Below, in pieces: positions 1-5,573 of a DNA stretch of 15,479 nucleotides (the first letter of the stretch is position 1; each line of letters begins with the position of its first letter). A program made the translations under genes and the position numbers. Source of the DNA: DATDUP01 sp035290345 (GTDB lineage: Bacteria > Patescibacteriota > Patescibacteriia > Magasanikbacterales > UBA922); NCBI GenBank assembly GCA_035290345.1, contig DATDUP010000021.1, positions 1-15,479 of the forward strand. Reading direction: 5' to 3'. The notes beneath the pieces were generated by a model. It saw nothing but the letters and a program-made list of their open reading frames with translations, made no database searches and was not told the DNA's origin.

Positions 1-17
1 AGGGCCATATAATCATT

Positions 18-1742
18 TTATTTTTTAATTTTCACTGATAACCAAGTAAGAAAAATTGCCCAGGGACGCAACAACGACAACAATAACCAAGCGGACAGAG
101 AATGCCATTTGCGAAAATACTGAATCATTGACTGGGTAAACCAAACTTGTTTGGCGACCGAAGGCATCTTCTTAAAAGTCTGACTCATCAAATCTACGCA
201 AGTCACTGTTGGGACATAGGCCACTTCCCAGCCCTTATCCCAACATTCCCGGCAAATATCCACATCCTCAAACCAGAGAAAATAACGCGGATCAAACGCC
301 CAGCCCAGACGTTCAACCAATTCCCGACGCACTAACATAAAAGCGCCCCGAACCGAATCTACCCGCTGTTCTTTCTCGTCAACAAAACCTTGATAAAGAT
401 AACGTCGTAAGAGAAAACCAGCCAAATGATTTAATTTCAATAAAATAATCACTTGATCAAAAAACGTGGGGAAACGCCGAGGACGGGCCTCGCTATTCAC
501 TGTGCCATCAGCATTCAAAAGCTTGGCTCCTAAAATCCCCACTTCCGGATGTTGACGCATCCATTCCACGGCTTTGTCTAGACTTCCCGGGAGAACCAAC
601 ATATCCGGGTTAAGGAAAAGATAGTACTCGCCTCTGGCAATTTCCAAAGCCGCATTATTCGCCCGGCCAAAACCCAGATTTTGATCTAATTTAATTACCT
701 TCACTTGAGGAAAAAGACGACCAATTTCGTCCCGACTACCATCTACGGAACCATTGTCCACCACGATCTGCTCCACGGTTAGCCTTTCGGCAGAACTGGC
801 CACGGAAGGAATCTGACGTAAAATATTCAAATCACGATAATTAACAGTAATCACACTTAAATCAACAAAAGGATATTTTTTAACATAATCGGCCACGGCT
901 TCTTCCCAAGATCGTTGCGGTGGCAATTTCGTATTGATGAGGGTGGAAAACTGGGGTCGAGCTGATACGCGAGGGAAAAAAGAAGGTCCCACTGGTTCGA
1001 TATCCACTTTTTTATCTAAAAAAACAAAGGCTTTTTTTATCCATTCATAACGTGTGGCTGACCCCGTATTAGCCCCATGATATATGCCGACCGGCGGCTT
1101 GGTCTCCACGATTCGACGAGTGAAAGAAGCCAAATCTAAAGAATAGGTCGGGGAACTCACTACCCCATGCTCTATCTGTAATTTTTCTTTCCCCTTTTTT
1201 AACACTAAATCCATCATGCTGGCGAGCAAACTTTGCTTACTCCCCGCACTCCGACCAGTCGGACCAAAAATAAGGGAAGCACGAATAATATACCACTGAC
1301 CGCCGACTGCTTGTACCGCTTTTTCTCCGGCATATTTGGAACGGCCATATTCATTAATCGGATTTGGTTCAGCGTCTTCAGTGTAACCCGCTTCATTTTC
1401 TCCGGAAAAAACATAATCAGTGGAATAATGGACAAAAATCGCCCCAATATCCTTAGCCGCTTGCGCTAACCGGCCTGGGGCTTCTCCATTCACTTGATAC
1501 AGCACATCTTTTTCTTCTGGCTTTTCGGCTTGTTCAACATTAGTGTAACCAGTAGCGTTAATGACAATATCGGGCCGTAAACTGGCCACTTTTTCTCCCA
1601 CTTGCTGGCTGGTTACGTCCAATTCTTTTCGATCAACGCCGATTACTTCATAACCAGCCCGAAAAAATTCATTCATCAAAACTGAACCCAAACCACCGCT
1701 CGCCCCTAAAATCAAGACTTTTTTCTTTTGCATAACATCCAT
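18..1742 (-). CDS. Fused dTDP-4-dehydrorhamnose reductase (RmlD) and GT2 glycosyltransferase
   Basis: This 574-aa protein carries two enzymes in one chain. Residues 1-290 are an extended SDR of the RmlD family. They have the Rossmann motif GASGGLG (13-19), STDYVFSG (107-114) and a catalytic YxxxK (Y132/K136), and they end in an RPxxS...KL segment typical of RmlD C-termini. RmlD reduces dTDP-4-dehydro-L-rhamnose to dTDP-L-rhamnose with NAD(P)H. Residues 294-540 are a GT-A fold family 2 transferase of the rhamnosyltransferase kind, with VITVNY (297-302), VVDNGSVDGS (327-336), NLGFGRANN (355-363), LNPD (387-390), RGAFMLVRR (465-473) and FEDVDIC (491-497, probable base and metal region). A hydrophobic C-terminal helix (about 549-569) may tether it to the membrane. 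Met1 and Met4 are both possible starts; Met4 (1733) begins the conserved sequence. The fusion suggests that the donor sugar is made and used by the same polypeptide. Rhamnose as the transferred sugar is inferred. Confidence 0.9.
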   Translation of the reverse strand: MDVMQKKKVLILGASGGLGSVLMNEFFRAGYEVIGVDRKELDVTSQQVGEKVASLRPDIVINATGYTNVEQAEKPEEKDVLYQVNGEAPGRLAQAAKDIGAIFVHYSTDYVFSGENEAGYTEDAEPNPINEYGRSKYAGEKAVQAVGGQWYIIRASLIFGPTGRSAGSKQSLLASMMDLVLKKGKEKLQIEHGVVSSPTYSLDLASFTRRIVETKPPVGIYHGANTGSATRYEWIKKAFVFLDKKVDIEPVGPSFFPRVSARPQFSTLINTKLPPQRSWEEAVADYVKKYPFVDLSVITVNYRDLNILRQIPSVASSAERLTVEQIVVDNGSVDGSRDEIGRLFPQVKVIKLDQNLGFGRANNAALEIARGEYYLFLNPDMLVLPGSLDKAVEWMRQHPEVGILGAKLLNADGTVNSEARPRRFPTFFDQVIILLKLNHLAGFLLRRYLYQGFVDEKEQRVDSVRGAFMLVRRELVERLGWAFDPRYFLWFEDVDICRECWDKGWEVAYVPTVTCVDLMSQTFKKMPSVAKQVWFTQSMIQYFRKWHSLSAWLLLSLLRPWAIFLTWLSVKIKK

Positions 1743-1752
1743 ATCTTATCTC

Positions 1753-1782
1753 AAAATACCATTTCTGGCAAACCACAAATAA
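1753..1782 (-). promoter_or_regulatory. Possible extended -10 promoter for the RmlD-GT2 gene
   Basis: Reading the minus strand, an extended -10 TGG+TATTTT (1753-1761) lies 18 nt after a weak -35 TTATTT (1777-1782). The predicted transcription start, near 1746, is only a few bases before the ATG at 1742, so the transcript would be leaderless or nearly so. The upstream terminator at 1786-1816 means this gene needs a promoter here. The -35 match is poor. Confidence 0.3.
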
Positions 1783-1785
1783 CAA

Positions 1786-1816
1786 GCCTAAAAACAAAAA
1801 AGACCATCAGTCTTTG
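1786..1816 (-). terminator. Intrinsic terminator after the GC-rich unknown gene
   Basis: On the minus strand a 6-bp stem (AAAGAC / GTCTTT, loop TGATG, 1799-1815) is followed by a T-rich tract TTTGTTTTTA. It lies 46 nt after the TGA stop of the 1862-2548 gene and before the next minus-strand gene. The stem is short, but the U-tract and placement are good. Confidence 0.6.
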
Positions 1817-1820
1817 TTGT

Positions 1821-1863
1821 GGGGGGGTGAGGAGGTGGGATATGAGAGAGAGAAGAAGGATTC
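1821..1863. other. Homopurine/homopyrimidine tract in the 3' UTR of the 1862-2548 gene
   Basis: The plus strand is almost all purine here: a run of seven G, then GGAGGTGGGA, then GA repeats and GAAGAAGGA. The minus-strand mRNA therefore has a pyrimidine-only-like 3' UTR between its stop codon and the terminator. The mRNA segment CACCUCC (complement of 1831-1837) is complementary to the gene's own SD at 2554-2560. Such tracts can form triplexes or bind proteins; no role is shown. Confidence 0.5.
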
Positions 1864-2548
1864 AGGCCGGTTGCTTGCCCTGCAGTTGGTGCAACAAGGT
1901 CAGGGCCCGTTGCTTCTGGGTGGGATCACTGGTGCTGTCATTCTCCACTGGAGTCAGGATGAAGATTGCTTCGTCTACCTGATGCTGGACCAGGTAATGC
2001 CGGGCGAGAAATTCTCTCCGCCCTGCTTCGTCCTTGCTTCTGCCGGACATGGAAGCGATGATCCGGAGCTGCAGTCTCGGGTCGAACTTCCCCATCGGGG
2101 ATTCATTCAACCCGACTGTCACCTTCTCCCAGACGCACGCCCAGTCATCGTCCCGCTCGCTTTCCGGAACCTGTTCCAGCAGACGCAATGCTTTCCGGTT
2201 GAGCCGCATCTGTCGTCTCGGCTGACCACCGTTATGGCTGGCCCAACCAGAAGCAGCATCGTGCCAAACCAAAGCGGCGATAGCTGCCGGAACCCAATCG
2301 CGATTAGCAGCAGCCAGCATTGCTCCTTCCATTTCACCCCGAAGGGCGAACTGCTGGAACATGTCCAGAGACTCAGGGTTGACGTTCGCCCCGTCTTTCA
2401 TCTCACGCTTGGTAGCGGCCAGCTTGTACCAGCCAATGACCCAGATGAAAGTCGAAGCATACCACTGGTTCGACCAGAGGACTTCGGCCGGGATCTCCCC
2501 CTTGGCCGGAATCTTGGCCTGCCACTGCAGAATTTCTCTCAAATTCAT
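1862..2548 (-). CDS. Unknown 228-aa protein, GC-rich autonomous gene
   Basis: I do not recognise this protein. The ATG at 2548 is chosen because a perfect GGAGGTG (2554-2560) lies 5 nt upstream. An in-frame ATG at 2605 would add 19 residues but falls inside the -10 region of the promoter. The product is soluble-looking, Trp-rich and probably all-helical. It starts MNLREILQWQ, has an Ala-rich middle (LAAANRDW, AAIAALVWHD), a basic QPRRQMRLNRKALRLL helix, and a C-terminal half whose paired helices resemble TPR-like scaffolds by eye only. There is no signal peptide, membrane segment or catalytic motif that I can name. Codon use differs sharply from neighbours (CTG, CAG, AAG, CGG, GAC instead of TTA, CAA, AAA), and GC is clearly higher. 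It has its own promoter and terminator, so it is an independent unit lying between the cupin and RmlD-GT2 genes. Recent transfer, or selection for high expression, could explain this. Confidence 0.75.
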   Translation of the reverse strand: MNLREILQWQAKIPAKGEIPAEVLWSNQWYASTFIWVIGWYKLAATKREMKDGANVNPESLDMFQQFALRGEMEGAMLAAANRDWVPAAIAALVWHDAASGWASHNGGQPRRQMRLNRKALRLLEQVPESERDDDWACVWEKVTVGLNESPMGKFDPRLQLRIIASMSGRSKDEAGRREFLARHYLVQHQVDEAIFILTPVENDSTSDPTQKQRALTLLHQLQGKQPA

Positions 2549-2553
2549 TTCCA

Positions 2554-2560
2554 CACCTCC
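2554..2560 (-). promoter_or_regulatory. Strong Shine-Dalgarno site GGAGGTG
   Basis: On the minus strand GGAGGTG lies 5 nt before the ATG at 2548. It is the strongest ribosome binding site in the window and decides the start of the unknown gene. Most other genes here have no recognisable SD. Confidence 0.8.
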
Positions 2561-2600
2561 CGAGTAAAAAGAACCGTTAACACCAAAAAATACTGGGGTC

Positions 2601-2629
2601 AGCATAGCTCTTTTTTAAATTTTTGTCAA
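2601..2629 (-). promoter_or_regulatory. Near-consensus sigma-70-type promoter
   Basis: On the minus strand a perfect -35 TTGACA (2624-2629) is followed by a 17-nt spacer and -10 TATGCT (2601-2606). The predicted start near 2594 gives a leader of about 45 nt ending in the strong SD. It is the best promoter in the window and begins just 17 bp after the cupin stop codon. It should make the 1862-2548 gene strongly expressed independently of the rml genes. Confidence 0.8.
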
Positions 2630-2646
2630 TGATTAACCAACGCTTT

Positions 2647-3054
2647 TTAACTATTGGAAACTAACTGACGATACTGATCATAGTCTTCCACATAATCAGA
2701 GCGGTCGGGTAAATAATTAGTGGAAGAAAGAGCCAGGACGATGGCGTCCGGGCTGAAGTCTTTAAAACCATGCCAAACATAATTACCAACCAAGATTGCT
2801 TCTCCCGGACCAGACAACGACACTTCCTCTTTACCATTCTGCCAGTCAATCACCGCTGTACAAGTACCCTTAACCATAAGAAACATCTCTTTTTCCTGTT
2901 TGTGACAATGTTGGCCCGTTGCTTCCTGGCAATTCTGGATGAAATATACCCGCTTCACTTCCCAATCTAGATACTCTTTAAGCTCTAAAAAAGTATAAGT
3001 CGCTCGCTCATTGACGAGCGGAGCAAGTTTTATTTTTTTAAAAAACCTATCCAT
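2647..3054 (-). CDS. WxcM/FdtA-like cupin, probable dTDP-4-oxo-6-deoxyglucose 3,4-ketoisomerase
   Basis: This is a 135-aa single-domain cupin of the FdtA/QdtA/WxcM-like family. These enzymes move the keto group of dTDP-4-dehydro-6-deoxy-glucose from C4 to C3 without metal. Visible family features are KRVYFI (34-39), the histidine pair in GQHCHK (H49, H51, the place of GFHAHK in FdtA), the cupin strand MFLMVKGTC, then VGNYVWHGFKDFS and a tail SDYVEDYDQY. The length fits FdtA and is too short for RmlC (about 180 aa). The start at 3054 has an SD GGGAGAG; a longer frame from 3084 would overlap the end of rmlB. The gene begins 1 nt after the rmlB stop, so it is surely co-translated with rmlB, whose product is its expected substrate. 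It could instead fill the RmlC epimerase role here, because the nearby reductase is of RmlD type; this is unresolved. Confidence 0.85.
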   Translation of the reverse strand: MDRFFKKIKLAPLVNERATYTFLELKEYLDWEVKRVYFIQNCQEATGQHCHKQEKEMFLMVKGTCTAVIDWQNGKEEVSLSGPGEAILVGNYVWHGFKDFSPDAIVLALSSTNYLPDRSDYVEDYDQYRQLVSNS

Positions 3055-3055
3055 A

Positions 3056-4138
3056 TTATTTCTCTCCCAACACCGCCTGCTCATGCTTGCGGCGTCGACT
3101 CATAATTTCCGGCCGATGATTAATTTTATACGCCTCTTCCTGCTTTTCCCAAAGATTTTCTACCCAGGCCCGGTTGGTAAGATACCAATTGATTGTTTCA
3201 GCTAAACCCATTTCAAATTTTTCTCGGTCATAAATTGGCTGCCAGCCCAAAGCGCGGATTTTACTGGCATCAATGGCATAACGACGATCATTGCCAGGTC
3301 GGTCGGCCACAAACTCAATGTGATCCGTTGATTTATTCATTTGTTGAATAATCAGAGTGGCGATCTCGTGGTTATTCCGTTCATTATCCACTCCAACATT
3401 ATAGACTTCACCCGGCTGACCGGCCTGAAGCATGAGATGCAGAGCCGAACAATGGTCACGAACATGGATCCAATCTCGAACATTCAAACCATCTCCATGT
3501 ATAGTTATCGGCTTATTTTTTAAAAGACGAAAAATAGAAATCGGGATTAATTTTTCCGGATATTGAAACGGACCGTAGTTATTAGAACAATGAGTGACAA
3601 TGACCGGAATCCGATGCGTGGCATGGTAAGCTCGACACATCATGTCGCCTCCGGCCTTAGCCGCGGCATAGGGCATGTTAGGCTCAATCGGGGTGCTCTC
3701 GGTAAATTTACGTTCATCCACCAATTCCAAGGAGCCGTAAACTTCATCTGTGGAGACGTTAACAAATTTTTTGATGGGATAATTCTTACAAATATTCAGA
3801 AGCATGAGCACGCCAAAAGTATTGGTCATTACAAACTCCTGACAGTTGCCATGAATAGAGCGATCAACATGTGTTTCTGCCGCAAAGTTAATAATATGAT
3901 CAACGCCATATTGTTCGACCACCTCGGCCAAAAGTTTATAATCGCAAATATCCCCCCGGATAAAAGTATAACGGGAGGAATATTCCAATTTTTTCTCAAT
4001 ATCCGCTAAATTTTCCAAATTGCCGGCGTAAGTCAACTTATCATAGTTCACCACTTCATAATGGGGGAAGTTCTCCAAAATGTAGTGGATGAAGTTTGAG
4101 CCGATAAAACCTGCGCCGCCACAGACGAGGAGTTTCAT
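3056..4138 (-). CDS. rmlB: dTDP-glucose 4,6-dehydratase
   Basis: This 360-aa extended SDR makes dTDP-4-dehydro-6-deoxy-glucose from dTDP-glucose using bound NAD+. The family signature is complete: GGAGFIG (7-13), NFAAETHVDRSI (84-95), STDEVYG (129-135, with the Thr-Asp-Glu catalytic trio), Y157xxxK161 in PYAAAK, and NNYGPFQYPEKLIP (186-199). Full length matches RmlB (about 340-360 aa). The last 25 residues are basic, slightly longer than usual, and end at the TAA at 3056-3058. The ATG at 4138 lacks an SD, and a promoter-like sequence lies directly upstream. The cupin gene follows 1 nt after the stop. No rmlA (glucose-1-phosphate thymidylyltransferase) is in the window, so the dTDP-glucose must come from a gene elsewhere. 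Confidence 0.95.
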   Translation of the reverse strand: MKLLVCGGAGFIGSNFIHYILENFPHYEVVNYDKLTYAGNLENLADIEKKLEYSSRYTFIRGDICDYKLLAEVVEQYGVDHIINFAAETHVDRSIHGNCQEFVMTNTFGVLMLLNICKNYPIKKFVNVSTDEVYGSLELVDERKFTESTPIEPNMPYAAAKAGGDMMCRAYHATHRIPVIVTHCSNNYGPFQYPEKLIPISIFRLLKNKPITIHGDGLNVRDWIHVRDHCSALHLMLQAGQPGEVYNVGVDNERNNHEIATLIIQQMNKSTDHIEFVADRPGNDRRYAIDASKIRALGWQPIYDREKFEMGLAETINWYLTNRAWVENLWEKQEEAYKINHRPEIMSRRRKHEQAVLGEK

Positions 4139-4147
4139 ACGCCAGTT

Positions 4148-4176
4148 ATTTTGCCAGAAATATCTAGGTTTGTAAA
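4148..4176 (-). promoter_or_regulatory. Candidate promoter for rmlB and the cupin gene
   Basis: On the minus strand -35 TTTACA (4171-4176), a 17-nt spacer and an extended -10 TGG+CAAAAT (4148-4153) fill the 51-bp gap upstream of rmlB. The start would fall about 3 nt before the rmlB ATG, giving an essentially leaderless mRNA. The -10 has two mismatches to consensus. Confidence 0.4.
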
Positions 4177-4189
4177 CAGGGTGTCCTCA

Positions 4190-5257
4190 CTAATGAAAAC
4201 GGATACCGGGATTGAATTCCACGCTAATTGTTTGCCGGTTCATTCTTTGATAATGTCGCTTCAGAACTGTTAGTAAATCTTTCTCTTTAGGTCCCAGTCT
4301 TCCAAATTTAATCTTATTCAAAAGAACAAGTGGTGGCTGCCAATTCTTTCCTAATTCCGCAGCCAAGGGTTTGAGAGCGTAAAATTCAACATACGCATTG
4401 GCTAATTTCAATTCCGTCCGATCCAAACCAGCTAAATATTTAGCACCAGACAAGATAAAACCGTCCATTCTTTTTATGATATCCCTTATCTGGGTATTAT
4501 TCAACAAACGGCCGTCAACTTCCACAAAACAACGGGTAAGACTGGCTACCAACGGCCGTTTACACAAAAGACGATTGTGCAGATCTATTCGTACCTTGTT
4601 ATGCCGATAAAATTCATAACAAACAATTTTTTTATAAGGAAAACGACTAAAAATTTTCTGCTCCCAGCCCCGTAAATCATGCCATTCTTTCACCAAAAGT
4701 TTTTCTCGGCCTACCTCATACGGTCCATGAAACTCATGCGCCAAATTGTGCCAGCGAGAAAAAAGCATCTCTGTGTACATCCATAATTTGCCGTCCAATT
4801 TGGCCATCAATTCACTTCTTATTGCTTTATTAGGGAAAAAAACTTGGTTCTTAATTTTTTCTTCTGTCCACAAAATATTCTGGCCGGATAAGGCAAAGGG
4901 GTCCTTCTGATAGAAAGGGGAAAGTATCTCAGCCAACCAATTCATCATTTCAATTTTTTCAATAGCGGTCAGAGACCAAATTTCACGGGATCTCCATGCC
5001 ATCATCAAGCGGGCCAATGGGCTGGCGTAAGGAAAACAACGACTGATTTCCACCAAAGAATAACCACGTTTTTTTAATCTTTTTACCCAATCATAAAAAT
5101 TCTTGGCCAACACGGGTTCAGAAAAAATCGAGGCCTCGACCGTACTTTTTAAAACAGGCATCGGCCAACGACCAGACATCCCCGTCTTATCCTGAGCCGC
5201 CAAAATGACTGCACACTGCGATTTAATCAATTGTCTAGCCTTGTTACTTAACTGCAT
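4190..5257 (-). CDS. Unknown 355-aa basic protein coupled to a phospho-His domain gene
   Basis: I do not recognise this family. The protein is soluble-looking, rich in Lys, Arg, Trp and aromatic residues, probably mostly helical, and has no signal peptide or clear membrane segment. Segments that may help a profile search are WVKRLKKRGYSLVEISRCF (59-77), WHNLAHEFHGPYEVGREKLL (near 170-190), and CYEFYRHNKVRIDLHNRLL. The C-terminal third has paired helices ending in GPKEKDLLTVLKRHYQRM. Its start codon lies inside the preceding gene: it overlaps the mobile-domain gene by 14 nt (5244-5257), and the SD is weak, so translation is probably coupled. This suggests a joint role with the phospho-His domain and the histidine phosphatase upstream. 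One possibility is a split relative of the PEP-utilising enzymes in which the mobile domain is normally covalently attached. Sequence alone does not show this. Confidence 0.75.
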   Translation of the reverse strand: MQLSNKARQLIKSQCAVILAAQDKTGMSGRWPMPVLKSTVEASIFSEPVLAKNFYDWVKRLKKRGYSLVEISRCFPYASPLARLMMAWRSREIWSLTAIEKIEMMNWLAEILSPFYQKDPFALSGQNILWTEEKIKNQVFFPNKAIRSELMAKLDGKLWMYTEMLFSRWHNLAHEFHGPYEVGREKLLVKEWHDLRGWEQKIFSRFPYKKIVCYEFYRHNKVRIDLHNRLLCKRPLVASLTRCFVEVDGRLLNNTQIRDIIKRMDGFILSGAKYLAGLDRTELKLANAYVEFYALKPLAAELGKNWQPPLVLLNKIKFGRLGPKEKDLLTVLKRHYQRMNRQTISVEFNPGIRFH

Positions 5258-5573
5258 AAATTGTCCCGTCTTTTATTTCCACTGTTTGTCCGTCGACAAA
5301 AGCTGCCAACACTCCCTTGGCCCCCACCAGACAAGGAATACCAAATTCCCGAGCGATTATGGCTGAATGAGAAGTTAACCCCCCGGTCTCACAAACAATG
5401 GCCAAGGCTTCAGAAATCGCCGGGGCCAGTATGGGAGTAGTAAAGGTGGTTACAATGATGGCTTTTTTTCTTACCCGAGGAACCTGTATTGGATCCTCTA
5501 TTTTCCATACTTTTCCTCGTATATTGCCAGGACAGGCTATTATACCTCTAATTTTCACTTTCGGCTTGATCAT
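5244..5573 (-). CDS. Stand-alone PEP-utilising enzyme mobile (phosphohistidine swivelling) domain
   Basis: This 109-aa protein is only the swivelling domain found inside PEP synthase, pyruvate phosphate dikinase and PTS enzyme I. The signature is intact: TTPILAPAISEALAIV, then GGLTSHSAI with the phosphorylatable histidine H69, AREFGIP and CLVG, and a closing DGQTVEI. In multidomain relatives this His carries phosphate between an ATP-grasp or other nucleotide domain and a PEP-binding TIM barrel. Neither partner domain is encoded in this window. It overlaps the histidine phosphatase gene by 26 nt at its 5' end and the unknown 355-aa gene by 14 nt at its 3' end, and has no SD, so all three are probably translated as one coupled unit. 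It could act as a small phosphocarrier or as a dissociated enzyme subunit. Confidence 0.88.
   Translation of the reverse strand: MIKPKVKIRGIIACPGNIRGKVWKIEDPIQVPRVRKKAIIVTTFTTPILAPAISEALAIVCETGGLTSHSAIIAREFGIPCLVGAKGVLAAFVDGQTVEIKDGTIYAVK

Noticed and set aside
1831..1982. GGAGGTGGGATATG on the plus strand as an SD and start for a short gene
   Set aside because: The frame gives a Cys- and Arg-rich peptide of about 46 residues with no recognisable features, and it lies antisense to the better-supported gene. The SD look-alike is part of a purine tract.
2548..2605. A 19-residue N-terminal extension of the GC-rich gene starting at 2605
   Set aside because: The longer start would fall within the -10 hexamer at 2601-2606, upstream of the predicted transcript, and it ignores the perfect SD before 2548.
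1814..2632. A 272-aa open frame on the plus strand opposite the GC-rich gene
   Set aside because: The minus strand has a near-consensus promoter, perfect SD, terminator and protein-like composition. The plus frame is His/Pro/Ser-rich and reads like an antisense shadow kept open by high GC.
2606..2646. A terminator after the cupin gene
   Set aside because: No stem followed by a T tract is visible on the minus strand here; the AT-rich stretch is better explained by the promoter of the next gene.
1742..2646. Transposon or attachment-site ends around the GC-rich gene
   Set aside because: I found no matching terminal repeats, target-site duplications, tRNA fragment or recombinase. The 7-bp inverted match at 1831-1837 and 2554-2560 is too short and lies within the SD.
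3055..3084. Upstream start of the cupin gene at 3084
   Set aside because: It would overlap rmlB by 29 nt and add a non-homologous basic stretch. The ATG at 3054 has an SD and gives the family's usual N-terminus.
3563..4009. A 148-aa plus-strand frame opposite rmlB
   Set aside because: It is antisense to a clear rmlB with all catalytic motifs, and its product has no recognisable domain.
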